Of a DNA stretch of 64,000 nucleotides, positions 26,120 through 35,179 are shown piece after piece; the stretch's first letter is position 1; each line of letters starts with the position of its first letter. The DNA comes from Guptibacillus algicola (GTDB lineage Bacteria; Bacillota; Bacilli; Bacillales; Guptibacillaceae): assembly GCF_020171805.1 (NCBI RefSeq), contig NZ_JAIVAF010000003.1, forward strand, positions 1,178,001 to 1,242,000. Reading direction: 5' to 3'. The notes below the pieces were generated by a model. That model worked only from the letters and a program-made list of their open reading frames with translations, was not told where the DNA came from and ran no database searches. A program made the position numbers and the translations under genes.

Positions 26120-28282
26120 TTATTCTACTAGTTCTGTAAGGATAGCATTCCCGTTAGAACCGACCCTTACGAAGGCGTAATTCATTGTTTCGTAATCATT
26201 CCCAGTCCCTTCTGGAATAAAAAAGGTTTCAATTCCATACTGGACTGACCCATCTCCGCTCAACACTCCGTTTATCAGAACATCAGAACTTGCTGGTTTA
26301 TAGGAGTTGTTCCATTCTCCATTCACCTTATAAAAACCTGAATACTCAAAATATCCCTCGTTGTTTTTCCGCAACACGACGTTTATTTTTTCCTGCCGTT
26401 CTGTAGATGCATTGTCGAGATTAGAGATATCATAACTAAGGCGAACGTAGTCACCTTGCAGCATCGACCTAGGGTCAATCGGAGCTAGCTTTAGCTTAAT
26501 TTCAGTACCATTTCGAACCGTCCATTCACTTTGCACACCTTGATAGGTGAGAAATGCTGCCATCATAACGACGATGAGTAACAATGGCTTCATTTTTATT
26601 TTGACGAAAGATGGCGTAACGTCACCGCTCGATTTATACTGTTTCGAAACAAACCAGGTGATCCCAAAGACGAGGAGAGAAGCGATCAATAAGGTGATCG
26701 ACTTATGAAGTAGCGTCCATACAAAATCATAGTATTTGTAGAGTAGAAATGCATATAGAAATACGATTCCTAGCCAGTAAGAAAAGAGATGCCGCTTCGT
26801 CTTAAAGAATACCATGGTAAACACGACGAGAAGAAATAGGCTGTTATAAAACCAGTAGATCCACTCACCCTCGTTCGTGAATGTGAGTGCGAACAGAAGT
26901 GTTATGGAATAAACAAGTGCATTATAACGAATCCATTCTCGTTTGATCGCGAAAAAGAAGCCCATATTCACAAGAACCATCAAGAAGAAATAATGATCGA
27001 ATTCAAGACGAGTCACGCCACGATCTTCACTGAAAACAATAAAAGAAACAAGAATAGAACCATTAAGTAAGAAATAGAGATACATCTCAATCCATCTATG
27101 GTGCCAGATTTTCAATAAGACGATAATGAGTATGATTGTGACAAGAGAATAGTAAGGTATCCGAGCCTCATCGTTACTAAAAGCATTTGATATATGATGG
27201 ATAAATCCGCTTCCAAATACGATTGATATACCAGCTAGAAGCAATATATGAGAAAGAAGTGCAAGGTGTGGCTTAACAAACAATGATGGCAGTAGGAGTA
27301 GCCCTATAGCAGATAGAAATACCGCTAAGAAGGAAGATGTACTTAATGCTAGTAGACCTGTGAAGGCACTGATCAGCATCAATGTACAGAATACTGTTAC
27401 GACTGCGGTAATAGAAGATTTCATTCGTTGTTTCCATGTATCAGAAACCTTGCTAAGTTCTAAACGTTTTAAATAGGTGATGGTCAAAACGATAATCACG
27501 ACGATTAAGGCGAGAAAGATGAAATATAAGCCGCTTCCAATCACCTCATACACTTCAGATATGCCTTTGAAAAATAAAAATAAAGACAAACCAAGTCCAC
27601 TTACAATTAACCAAACTCGATTTTCAGCCTTCTTCCACAAGTACAAGCTAGTGAGAATATACCCAATATACATCCATGCGATGACTTGACTATAGGAACT
27701 ATAACCAAAGCTTTGAGTTAGAAATAAAACGTGCATGATTCCAAAACTTCCGTATTCGATCCACTTCGATTGTAAATATTTCGAGCGCGAGAGAAAAAAC
27801 CACAGATGACAAAACGATAAAAAGAGTACTAAGAACCCAAACTCCTGAAATTCTGTCCAACCAGGGTCATATGAAGTAGGGAAGACAAAAAAGAAATAGG
27901 CGGCAACCGTCAAGAGAAATGCCAAAACAAAAAGCGGCTGGTATCGCGCTAAGATAGCGAACGCTAATACAGGAAGAAGCCATACTAAATAAAGCAAATA
28001 AGAGTCTGCATGAGAATTGTAAGTTTGACCGATCACAGCGACACTTATTCCGAATGCTATTGCTCCTGCTACCCATAGCCACCTTTCCAAAAACCTGTGA
28101 GAGTGTTGAAACCTTGATAGAACAAAAGAAAATAGGAAGAAAGACACCATAAGAATAGCCGCAAGGAAGATCTTCTCAGTGCGTTCAAATACGTACCAGT
28201 TCGAAGCAAAGAAATAAATAATACTACTGATCAATAAAGATATTGCGATTAAATAACCTGTATGGATTCGTTTACGATTCAT
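26120..28282 (-). CDS. DUF2157 / GDYXXLXY-domain membrane protein
   Basis: A 720-residue protein with about 18-20 hydrophobic helices and a C-terminal soluble domain (about 590-720) that contains the signature LQGDYVRLSY. The N-terminal half resembles the DUF2157 membrane family. Such fusions occur in Bacillaceae and many other bacteria; their function is unknown. GAAAGGA is well spaced for the ATG at 28282 and overlaps the upstream in-frame ATG at 28291. It stands alone. The C-terminal domain probably faces outside, but the topology is a prediction. Confidence 0.8.
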   Translation of the reverse strand: MNRKRIHTGYLIAISLLISSIIYFFASNWYVFERTEKIFLAAILMVSFFLFSFVLSRFQHSHRFLERWLWVAGAIAFGISVAVIGQTYNSHADSYLLYLVWLLPVLAFAILARYQPLFVLAFLLTVAAYFFFVFPTSYDPGWTEFQEFGFLVLFLSFCHLWFFLSRSKYLQSKWIEYGSFGIMHVLFLTQSFGYSSYSQVIAWMYIGYILTSLYLWKKAENRVWLIVSGLGLSLFLFFKGISEVYEVIGSGLYFIFLALIVVIIVLTITYLKRLELSKVSDTWKQRMKSSITAVVTVFCTLMLISAFTGLLALSTSSFLAVFLSAIGLLLLPSLFVKPHLALLSHILLLAGISIVFGSGFIHHISNAFSNDEARIPYYSLVTIILIIVLLKIWHHRWIEMYLYFLLNGSILVSFIVFSEDRGVTRLEFDHYFFLMVLVNMGFFFAIKREWIRYNALVYSITLLFALTFTNEGEWIYWFYNSLFLLVVFTMVFFKTKRHLFSYWLGIVFLYAFLLYKYYDFVWTLLHKSITLLIASLLVFGITWFVSKQYKSSGDVTPSFVKIKMKPLLLIVVMMAAFLTYQGVQSEWTVRNGTEIKLKLAPIDPRSMLQGDYVRLSYDISNLDNASTERQEKINVVLRKNNEGYFEYSGFYKVNGEWNNSYKPASSDVLINGVLSGDGSVQYGIETFFIPEGTGNDYETMNYAFVRVGSNGNAILTELVE

Positions 28283-28458
28283 TGCATGCATCCTTTCTTC
28301 AAAGAGCGATCATTCGTTTATGGGTACACTTCCTTTAATGATATGTCTTGTTTCTTGTTTACTTGTTGAAATCCTTTCAGGTAAGTAACATATTTTCAAA
28401 CTCCATCATTGAGGCAGCAAACGGGTGATAGCTTTTAAACGCTATTTTAACGAATGTA

Positions 28459-28487
28459 TTGAATATTCAGAAATGACTATATATACT
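28459..28487 (+). promoter_or_regulatory. Sigma-A-type promoter of the acyl-CoA catabolic cluster
   Basis: TTGAAT (28459-28464) and TATACT (28482-28487) are 17 bases apart. A CCGG palindrome lies 15 bases after the -10 box, where a repressor would block transcription. Confidence 0.6.
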
Positions 28488-28501
28488 AAACATATAAACA
28501 T

Positions 28502-28517
28502 ACCAACCGGTTAGTTA
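28502..28517. promoter_or_regulatory. Putative TetR-family operator 1
   Basis: ACCAACCGGTTAGTTA is an imperfect palindrome around CCGG, immediately downstream of a promoter. A similar element (CTAACCGGTCAG) precedes the hydroxyacyl-CoA dehydrogenase in the same cluster, which also encodes a TetR regulator. Confidence 0.55.
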
Positions 28518-28543
28518 GTTACGGATATGAGGAGACGGATACA

Positions 28544-29752
28544 ATGAACTTTGCTTATTCCGAGGTTTGCCAAACTTACCTCGAACGAGTAACAACATTT
28601 ATGGAAACACATGTGTACCCGAATGAAAAAGTATATGAAGAGCAACTCTCAAAGCAGGAAAGCCGTTGGACAGCTGTACCTCCTATCATGGAAGAGTTAA
28701 AACAAAAGGCAAAAGACGCCCGCTTGTGGAATCTCTTTTTACCTGATAGTGACTATGGTGCAGGTCTCACAAACACGGATTATGCTCCCATATGTGAAGC
28801 GATGGGACGCTCGATGATTGGACCTGAAGTCTTTAACTGTGCCGCACCGGATACAGGAAACATGGAGGTACTCGTTCGGTACGGAACTGGTGAACAGAAA
28901 AAGAAGTGGCTCGAGCCCTTACTTTCTGGAGACATTCGCTCATGTTTTTCGATGACAGAACCTGATGTAGCTTCTTCAGATGCGACGAACATTCAGGCTC
29001 GCATCGAGCGGGATGGCGATGAATATGTGATCAATGGTACGAAATGGTGGTCGTCTGGTGCTGGAGATCCTAGGTGTAAAATTGCAATCGTGATGGGGAA
29101 AAGCGACCCAGCTGCTCCGAAACATGAACAACAATCCATGATTTTAGTGCCTCTTGATACAGAAGGTGTGACAGTCAAACGAATGCTTCCCGTGTTTGGC
29201 TATGACCATGCTCCTCATGGGCATGCAGAAATTGTATTCAAGGATGTCCGAGTACCCTCTTCTAATATCATCTGGGATGAAGGAAAAGGGTTTGCAATCG
29301 CACAAGGAAGGCTCGGTCCAGGCCGAATTCACCACTGTATGCGTTTGATTGGCACAGCTGAGCGTGCGCTTGAAGATTTATGTAAGCGCGTACATAGTCG
29401 TGAAGCGTTTGGTAAGAACATCTCTGAGCAGGGTGTGGTAAGAGAATGGATTGCTGATTCAAGAATTGAAATCGAACAGGCTAGATTACTAACACTAAAA
29501 GCCGCTCACATGATGGATACGGTTGGAAACAAGGAAGCGAAAGCAGAAATTGCGATGATAAAAGTAGTGGCACCAAACATGGCCTTAAAAGTGATCGATC
29601 GGGCTATTCAAGCATGTGGTGGTGCAGGAGTGAGTGATGATTATACGCTCGCTGCTCACTGGGCTAACGCAAGAACATTACGACTTGCTGATGGACCTGA
29701 TGAAGTTCATCGGAATGCAGTCGCAAGGCAAGAGCTAAGAAAGTATAGCTAG
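28544..29752 (+). CDS. Acyl-CoA dehydrogenase, ACAD10/11-like
   Basis: FAD-dependent acyl-CoA dehydrogenase of 402 residues. It carries segments I associate with the dehydrogenase half of animal ACAD10/ACAD11: [75 protein letters not shown], and [11 protein letters not shown] where ordinary members have EGTxEI. In ACAD11 this domain is fused to an APH-type kinase; here the kinase is a separate gene 2.5 kb downstream in the same cluster. That pairing in ACAD10/11 and in LvaA/LvaC of levulinate catabolism processes 4-hydroxyacyl-CoA through a 4-phospho intermediate. First gene of the cluster; GAGGAGA precedes the ATG. Confidence 0.9.
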   Translation: MNFAYSEVCQTYLERVTTFMETHVYPNEKVYEEQLSKQESRWTAVPPIMEELKQKAKDARLWNLFLPDSDYGAGLTNTDYAPICEAMGRSMIGPEVFNCAAPDTGNMEVLVRYGTGEQKKKWLEPLLSGDIRSCFSMTEPDVASSDATNIQARIERDGDEYVINGTKWWSSGAGDPRCKIAIVMGKSDPAAPKHEQQSMILVPLDTEGVTVKRMLPVFGYDHAPHGHAEIVFKDVRVPSSNIIWDEGKGFAIAQGRLGPGRIHHCMRLIGTAERALEDLCKRVHSREAFGKNISEQGVVREWIADSRIEIEQARLLTLKAAHMMDTVGNKEAKAEIAMIKVVAPNMALKVIDRAIQACGGAGVSDDYTLAAHWANARTLRLADGPDEVHRNAVARQELRKYS

Positions 29753-29769
29753 TAAAGGAGGAATCGCAC

Positions 29770-30543
29770 ATGAACGTAATGGAGTTATTCAGTTTAACTG
29801 GTAAAACAGCCATCGTGACTGGTGGTGGAAGAGGGCTCGGAAAGCAGATTGCAGTGGGGTTCGCAGAAGCAGGAGCAAACGTTGTTGTTTGTTCAAGAAA
29901 GCTTGAAACATGTGAAACGGTTCGTAATGAGTTAGAAGCGATGGGAGTTAAATCACTTGCCTTCAAATGCGATGTGACGAACCAGGAAGACATCCAACGA
30001 GTCGTTGACGAAACCTTGAAAGAATTTGGTGGAATCGATATTCTCGTCAACAACAGTGGAGCAACATGGGGAGCATCTGTCATTGATATGCCTCTTCCAG
30101 CCTGGCATAAAGTGATGGAGGTGAATGTAACAGGCACATTCCTTTTTGCACAAACTGTTGGCAAAGAAATGATCAAGCAGAAGAGCGGTAAGATTATTAA
30201 TATCGCTTCTGTTGCTGGACTAGGTGGCGCTGATCCCCGTTACATGAATGCGATCGGGTATAACACGAGTAAAGGCGCAGTTATTACGTTTACAAAAGAC
30301 CTCGCAGTAAAGTGGGGAGAATATAACATTAACGTCAATGCGATTGCACCAGGTTTCTTTCCAACAAAAATGTCTCAAGGCTTGATCGAAGCTGGTGGAG
30401 AAAAAATACTAGATTCGACGCCGCTAAATCGATTCGGGTCAGAAGACGATTTGAAAGGAGCCGCTTTATTTTTGGCTTCAAATGCATCGAGTTATGTAAC
30501 AGGAGATGTTCTTATCGTCGATGGGGGACAGCACGCGATGTGA
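29770..30543 (+). CDS. Short-chain dehydrogenase/reductase
   Basis: NAD(P)-dependent oxidoreductase of 257 residues. The cofactor motif is TGGGRGLGK (near residue 18), then NNSGAT, the Ser-Tyr-Lys triad with the YNTSKGA block (Tyr about 158, Lys about 162), and IAPGFFPTKM. The ARG after the first strand (VVVCSRK) suggests NADP, but this is weak. AAAGGAGGA precedes the ATG, 18 bases after the dehydrogenase stop, so the two are co-transcribed. It probably acts on a hydroxyacyl-CoA or ketoacyl-CoA in the same pathway. Confidence 0.9.
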   Translation: MNVMELFSLTGKTAIVTGGGRGLGKQIAVGFAEAGANVVVCSRKLETCETVRNELEAMGVKSLAFKCDVTNQEDIQRVVDETLKEFGGIDILVNNSGATWGASVIDMPLPAWHKVMEVNVTGTFLFAQTVGKEMIKQKSGKIINIASVAGLGGADPRYMNAIGYNTSKGAVITFTKDLAVKWGEYNINVNAIAPGFFPTKMSQGLIEAGGEKILDSTPLNRFGSEDDLKGAALFLASNASSYVTGDVLIVDGGQHAM

Positions 30544-30641
30544 CCGTAATGTTTCTCTCGTAGCAAGCAAGGCAACATGAGGTGTGCATCGGAGTAACCT
30601 CCATGTGATATAAAACAACGATAGATTGAGAGGATACTGCC

Positions 30642-31211
30642 ATGAAACACGAACTAACAGTGAAAAGTATAGAGCTATTTGAGAAAAAGGGATTCAGCGA
30701 AACATCGATTCAAGACATCGTTGATGCGATTGGTGTTACGAAGGGAACGTTTTATTACTATTTTAAGAGTAAAGAAGCGTTATTGATGGACATTCATTCT
30801 TCTTACATTGACAACATGATCAAGCAGCAAAAGGAGATTTTAGAAGATCGTTCGAAGGATTGTAGGACGAAGCTATACGACATGGTATACATGCTCATTC
30901 ATAATATTGAGCTTGAAGGAAAAAGTGCTCGCGTTTTCTTCCGTGAAATAAAGAACCTAAAAGAAGAGAATCTATCTAAGATTTTGCCGAAGCGAGACCA
31001 AATTCGCTATTATTTTGAGGACCTTTTAAAACAAGGCGTCGCAAATGGAGAATTTCGAAACGACCTGAACATTGAAATTGTCACGTTTGGCATTCTAGGA
31101 ATGACAAATTGGACCTACCAATGGTATCAACCAGACGGACCAGTGTCAGATAAAGAGGTCGCTCAAATGTTCGTGGATATGGTGCTAAATGGCATAGAGG
31201 AAAGTAGCTAA
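30642..31211 (+). CDS. TetR/AcrR-family repressor
   Basis: A 189-residue regulator. The N-terminal TetR helix-turn-helix is clear: LFEKKGFSETSIQDIVDAIG then VTKGTFYYYFKSKEALL (to about residue 47). The all-alpha C-terminal ligand domain (55-189) resembles that of acyl-CoA-responsive members such as FadR/KstR2 types in overall composition, but ligand specificity is not visible. It sits inside the cluster and most probably represses it through the two CCGG palindromes at 28.5 and 31.2 kb. Start ATG preceded by a weak GAGAGGAT site. Confidence 0.88.
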   Translation: MKHELTVKSIELFEKKGFSETSIQDIVDAIGVTKGTFYYYFKSKEALLMDIHSSYIDNMIKQQKEILEDRSKDCRTKLYDMVYMLIHNIELEGKSARVFFREIKNLKEENLSKILPKRDQIRYYFEDLLKQGVANGEFRNDLNIEIVTFGILGMTNWTYQWYQPDGPVSDKEVAQMFVDMVLNGIEESS

Positions 31212-31216
31212 GTTTT

Positions 31217-31232
31217 TTGGAAACGATTACTA
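31217..31232 (+). promoter_or_regulatory. Putative cre site (one mismatch)
   Basis: TTGGAAACGATTACTA fits the cre consensus WTGNAARCGNWWWCAW except for T in place of A near the end. It lies between the TetR gene and the next dehydrogenase. Confidence 0.35.
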
Positions 31233-31242
31233 AGTAACCATT

Positions 31243-31254
31243 CTAACCGGTCAG
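31243..31254. promoter_or_regulatory. Putative TetR-family operator 2
   Basis: CTAACCGGTCAG is a palindrome around CCGG (CTRACCGGTYAG) similar to the site at 28.5 kb. It lies 22 bases before the hydroxyacyl-CoA dehydrogenase start. Confidence 0.5.
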
Positions 31255-31275
31255 TACTTTAAAGGAGGAACTAAA

Positions 31276-32160
31276 ATGAATCCTAAAGAAATCAAGAAGA
31301 TCACAGTCCTAGGATCAGGGTCGATGGGGCATCAAATTGGTATGTTATGTGCTCTCGGAGGATATGAAACAACCATTCAGGATATTAACGAAGCGGCTTT
31401 ACACGATGCACGTGAGAAGCTTAATGCCATCATGACGAAGTGGGTGAAGAAGGGGAAAATTACTGAAGAAACGTTAGAATCTGCTTCTAGTAGATTACAG
31501 TTTACTACAAGTCTTGAAGAAGCGGCTGTTAGAGCTGATTTTATTATCGAAGCGATCGTTGAAAAGTTGGATGCGAAACGTGAAGTGTTCGAAAAAATCG
31601 ACGTATACGCTGCGCCAGATGTTATTTTCGCAACAAATAGTTCAACGATCGTGAATTCATTGATTGCTTCTGTTACGAATCGTAAAGATAAGATCGTAAA
31701 CATGCATTTCTTTTTCCCACCACTTGTCATGGACTGTGTGGAAGTAGTAAAGAGTGACGACACGTCAGAAGAAACAGCTAATGTAACGATGGAAGTGTGT
31801 GATCGCATCAATCGAACGGGTGTCTTATTGAAAAAAGAGATTTCAGGATTCGTTGCTAACCGCATTCTAGGTGCGCTCCAAAAAGAAGCGATGTATCTTT
31901 ACGAAGAAGGCATCGCAGATTTTGAGGATATCGACCTAATCTGTAGAAAAGCACTCAATCATCCGATCGGTCCGTTCGAATTAATGGATCTATCAGGTAT
32001 TGATGTTGGCTACTATGTGATGCAGCAACGGTACAATGAAACTGGTAATCCTGAGGACAAACCTTCCCACTCGATAGAGGAAAAGGTAAAAGCAGGGACA
32101 CTAGGACGAAAAACCGGTAAAGGCTGGTATGATTACACAAAAAGTCAGGTGAAAAATTAA
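31276..32160 (+). CDS. 3-hydroxyacyl-CoA dehydrogenase
   Basis: NAD-dependent 3-hydroxyacyl-CoA dehydrogenase, 294 residues. Rossmann motif VLGSGSMGHQIG at the N-terminus, catalytic-loop segment NMHFFFPPLVMDCVEVV with the active His, ATNSSTIVNS, and ALNHPIGPFELMDLSGID in the helical C-terminal domain. The usual HFFNPVP is altered to HFFFPPLV, so substrate or geometry may differ from the enzyme at 7.0 kb. AAAGGAGGA precedes the ATG; operator and cre-like sequences lie just upstream, so this may be a second transcription start in the cluster. Confidence 0.9.
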   Translation: MNPKEIKKITVLGSGSMGHQIGMLCALGGYETTIQDINEAALHDAREKLNAIMTKWVKKGKITEETLESASSRLQFTTSLEEAAVRADFIIEAIVEKLDAKREVFEKIDVYAAPDVIFATNSSTIVNSLIASVTNRKDKIVNMHFFFPPLVMDCVEVVKSDDTSEETANVTMEVCDRINRTGVLLKKEISGFVANRILGALQKEAMYLYEEGIADFEDIDLICRKALNHPIGPFELMDLSGIDVGYYVMQQRYNETGNPEDKPSHSIEEKVKAGTLGRKTGKGWYDYTKSQVKN

Positions 32161-32249
32161 TTGGCCGCTACAATGCGAAGCTCGTAAATAAAAGAACGAA
32201 ATCAATGCTAGGCACAAATTCGAAGATTTAGTTAGCAGGAGGGTAACCT

Positions 32250-33314
32250 ATGTCGATTTCACTTGATACGATTCCTGTCCGTGATGGAGAAGAGCTGAAT
32301 AGACGAAAGCTAGAATCCTTTATAAGAGAAAACTTCGACCAATTAAGTGATGATTCACTCACTATTCGGCAATTTGGTACGGGAAGCTCAAATTTAACAT
32401 ACCAAGTGTCCATTGGTGATTGGGAAGCCGTACTTAGAAGACCTCCTCTTGGACCAGTTGCTCCAAAAGCACATGATATGAAGCGAGAATTTACTATCTT
32501 GAAGGAATTACATCCTATTTTCCCCCTTGCTCCTAAGCCATATCTCTATAATGAAAGTTTGTTAGATGCTCCATTCTTCCTAATGGAAAGAAGAAGAGGA
32601 ATTGTCCTTGATACCTCATTCCCTGATGGTTATCAACCAACAGAAGCTCTATGCAGAAGCATTTCTGAAAAGATGGTGGACACGCTTGTAGATCTTCATA
32701 GTATTAATCATGAACATACAAAATTGGGTGAGATTAGTCATCCAGATGGGTTTATGGAACGGCAAGTTCATGGATGGATCAAGCGCTACAACCGTTCGAA
32801 AACAGATGACATTAAAGGAGTTGACGAGCTAACGAATTGGATGGCGGCTAATATACCAAAGTCGCAAAGTCCCGCTGTGATCCACTATGACTTTAAATTA
32901 AACAATACAATGTTCTCACACGATGACTACAGCAAACTAGTTGGTTTGTTTGATTGGGAAATGGCTACAGTTGGAGATCCTCTCGCAGATCTCGGTGCTG
33001 CGATGGGGTACTGGCTACAAGAAGATGATCCTGAAATACTCAAAAAAGGTATGGGAAAGCCACCAGTTACCGTGATGAAGGGGTTTATGACAAGAGAGGA
33101 ATTTATTGAATCGTATGCAAGTAAATCCGGTCGCGACGTTTCACAAATGAACTTCTATTTAACTTTTGCTTATTTTAAGCTTGCTGTTATTTGTCAGCAA
33201 ATCTACTACAGGTGGAAAATGGGACAAACATCCGACGAACGCTTTCGTCATCTGAATCACTTTGTTGCAAGCTTAATCAGTCATGCCAGGAACAATGCGA
33301 GTGTAAATCGGTAG
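32250..33314 (+). CDS. APH-type phosphotransferase (ACAD10/11 kinase-domain-like)
   Basis: A 354-residue aminoglycoside-phosphotransferase-fold kinase. Motifs: FGTGSSNLTYQV (nucleotide loop), VLRRPPLGPVAPKAHDMKRE (with the ATP-binding Lys region), the Brenner-type catalytic loop VIHYDFKLNNTMF, and GLFDWEMATVGDPLADL with the metal-binding Asp. The RRPP-G block and the GDPLADLG ending are typical of the ACAD10/11 and LvaA group rather than antibiotic kinases. It sits with two acyl-CoA dehydrogenases, so it probably phosphorylates a hydroxyacyl-CoA. Real antibiotic resistance is unlikely. GGAGGG precedes the ATG. Confidence 0.88.
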   Translation: MSISLDTIPVRDGEELNRRKLESFIRENFDQLSDDSLTIRQFGTGSSNLTYQVSIGDWEAVLRRPPLGPVAPKAHDMKREFTILKELHPIFPLAPKPYLYNESLLDAPFFLMERRRGIVLDTSFPDGYQPTEALCRSISEKMVDTLVDLHSINHEHTKLGEISHPDGFMERQVHGWIKRYNRSKTDDIKGVDELTNWMAANIPKSQSPAVIHYDFKLNNTMFSHDDYSKLVGLFDWEMATVGDPLADLGAAMGYWLQEDDPEILKKGMGKPPVTVMKGFMTREEFIESYASKSGRDVSQMNFYLTFAYFKLAVICQQIYYRWKMGQTSDERFRHLNHFVASLISHARNNASVNR

Positions 33315-33365
33315 TAATATTAGAAAATACTACAGTTTTTCATCACCATCTTGAGGAGGTATCCT

Positions 33366-35105
33366 ATGGCAAAAACAAAGTCTAATCAGCCTAGGGCTGA
33401 CTTTCTTAATAAAAGGACATTACCAGATGATGTTTATACTCCTGAAGAGTTTACAGAAGAACACCGCATGATTGCAAAGACAGCTTACCAATTCGTTGAG
33501 AAGGAAGTTGATCTTCATAGAGAGGCAATCGAGCATCAGGACTTTGACCAGGTCGTTTCCCTACTTAGAAAAGCGGGTCAACTCGGGTTACTTGGTCACA
33601 GTATTCCTGAAGAATATGGTGGGTTAGGGCTCGATAAAATCTCAAAATGCATCGTAGGAGAAATCATTGGGAAGACGAGCAGTTATGGTGTGGCGCATTC
33701 CAACCATACATGTATCGCTACGTTACCTATCACCCATTTTGGTACGCAGGAGCAGAAGAGTAAGTATTTACCTAAGCTTGCTTCAGGTGAGTATATCGGC
33801 GCTTATTGTTTAACAGAACCGAACGCGGGGTCAGATGCGCTAGCGTCCCAAACAACAGCGGTACTGAATAAAGAAGGAACTCACTATCTTCTGAATGGAA
33901 CAAAACTCTATATCACCAACGCCGTATTCTCAGATACCTTCATCGTGTATGCAAAGATTAATGGAGAACAGTTTTCAGCATTCATTGTAGAGCGGGATTT
34001 TCCTGGACTATCACTAGGACCAGAAGAAAAAAAGATGGGGATTAAAGGCTCATCGACGAGATCAGTGATTTTTGAAGATTGTATGGTTCCGGTTGAAAAC
34101 CTCCTAGGTGAAGCTGGGAAGGGCCATGTGATTGCTCTGAACGTGTTAAATTTAGGACGATTTAACCTCGGGTCAGCTTGTACAGGAGGAGCAAAGCATG
34201 GGTTTAGGTTAGCGCTACAACACACAGATGAACGTAAGCAGTTCGGTCGAACCATTTCTAAATTTACAGCTACTCAAGAAAAAGTTGCCCGTATGATGGC
34301 AAGAATCTACGCTTCTGAATCACTTCAATATAGAACCGCTTCCTTATTAGAAGAAGCTATGAAAGGGCTTTATGAAGAAACGAATCATACCATCGTTCGG
34401 GACCAAATGATGGAATATGCTGTTGAGTGTGCCATCTGTAAAGTATTTGGCTCTGAAACACTTGATGAGGTCGTAGATGAATCTCTTCAATTACATGGTG
34501 GTGCCGGGTTTATACAAGAATATCAAATCGAGCAGATGTACCGTGACTCAAGAATCAACCGTATTTTTGAAGGTACGAACGAAGTGAATCGATTGCTTAT
34601 CATTGGAACGCTCTTAAAGAAGGCAATAAAGGGAGACATTCCACTTGAAGAGTTAGTGGAGAAAGCGACACGTGATTTAACAGAGCGTAATCATGCACCA
34701 ATGAATGAAGAATCCGCCATCCAAAGCATACGGAATGTCTTTCTGTTTTGTGTTGGAAAGGCGTTCGAGAAACACGGAGAGCGGTTGATGGATCACCAGG
34801 AAACTGTGATGAAGCTTTCAACAATTGCGATTACCTTATTTGCAGCTGAATCTGCTGTACTTCGAGCTGTAAAACACGAGAGTGAACTAAAAACCATGCT
34901 AGCAAGAACGGTTTTAGAAGAAGCTCTCCTAACTGTTGAATCATCATCTCGTATGCTGCTTATGAGTATTCTATCGAATGAAGAGAAACAACAGGCTGTT
35001 AGACTGGTCTTTAACGAAATCTCAATGTACGATTTCGGAAGCTCGATGGAACGGAACAGGCAGATTGCACATTTTAGCTACAAGAAACAAAAATATGATG
35101 TGTAG
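33366..35105 (+). CDS. Acyl-CoA dehydrogenase, long form (FadE/YusJ-like)
   Basis: A 579-residue acyl-CoA dehydrogenase with the standard three-part core (about 30-410) and a C-terminal helical extension, as in FadE/YusJ and the VLCAD/ACAD9 group. Blocks: CLTEPNAGSDA, GTKLYITNAVFSD, KKMGIKGSSTRSVIFEDC, RKQFGRTISKF, QLHGGAGFIQEYQIE and RIFEGTNEVNRLL with the catalytic Glu. The extension suggests long-chain substrates or membrane contact. I start at the ATG at 33366, behind GAGGAGG; the TTG at 33351 precedes that site. It follows the kinase gene after about 50 bases. Confidence 0.92.
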   Translation: MAKTKSNQPRADFLNKRTLPDDVYTPEEFTEEHRMIAKTAYQFVEKEVDLHREAIEHQDFDQVVSLLRKAGQLGLLGHSIPEEYGGLGLDKISKCIVGEIIGKTSSYGVAHSNHTCIATLPITHFGTQEQKSKYLPKLASGEYIGAYCLTEPNAGSDALASQTTAVLNKEGTHYLLNGTKLYITNAVFSDTFIVYAKINGEQFSAFIVERDFPGLSLGPEEKKMGIKGSSTRSVIFEDCMVPVENLLGEAGKGHVIALNVLNLGRFNLGSACTGGAKHGFRLALQHTDERKQFGRTISKFTATQEKVARMMARIYASESLQYRTASLLEEAMKGLYEETNHTIVRDQMMEYAVECAICKVFGSETLDEVVDESLQLHGGAGFIQEYQIEQMYRDSRINRIFEGTNEVNRLLIIGTLLKKAIKGDIPLEELVEKATRDLTERNHAPMNEESAIQSIRNVFLFCVGKAFEKHGERLMDHQETVMKLSTIAITLFAAESAVLRAVKHESELKTMLARTVLEEALLTVESSSRMLLMSILSNEEKQQAVRLVFNEISMYDFGSSMERNRQIAHFSYKKQKYDV

Positions 35106-35179
35106 AGACCAGAAATTGTAAGAAAGCTGTAAAAAATAGAATCGATGACTAGCTCATCATAAAAAAGGGAGAGATCGAT

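Noticed and set aside
30550-30610. Hairpin before the TetR gene as terminator
   Set aside because: CATGAGGT and ACCTCCATG can pair with a bulge, but no T-tract follows, and the cluster appears to continue through it.
32250-33314. Aminoglycoside resistance kinase
   Set aside because: The APH fold is present, but the sequence blocks and acyl-CoA gene context point to the ACAD10/11-LvaA group.
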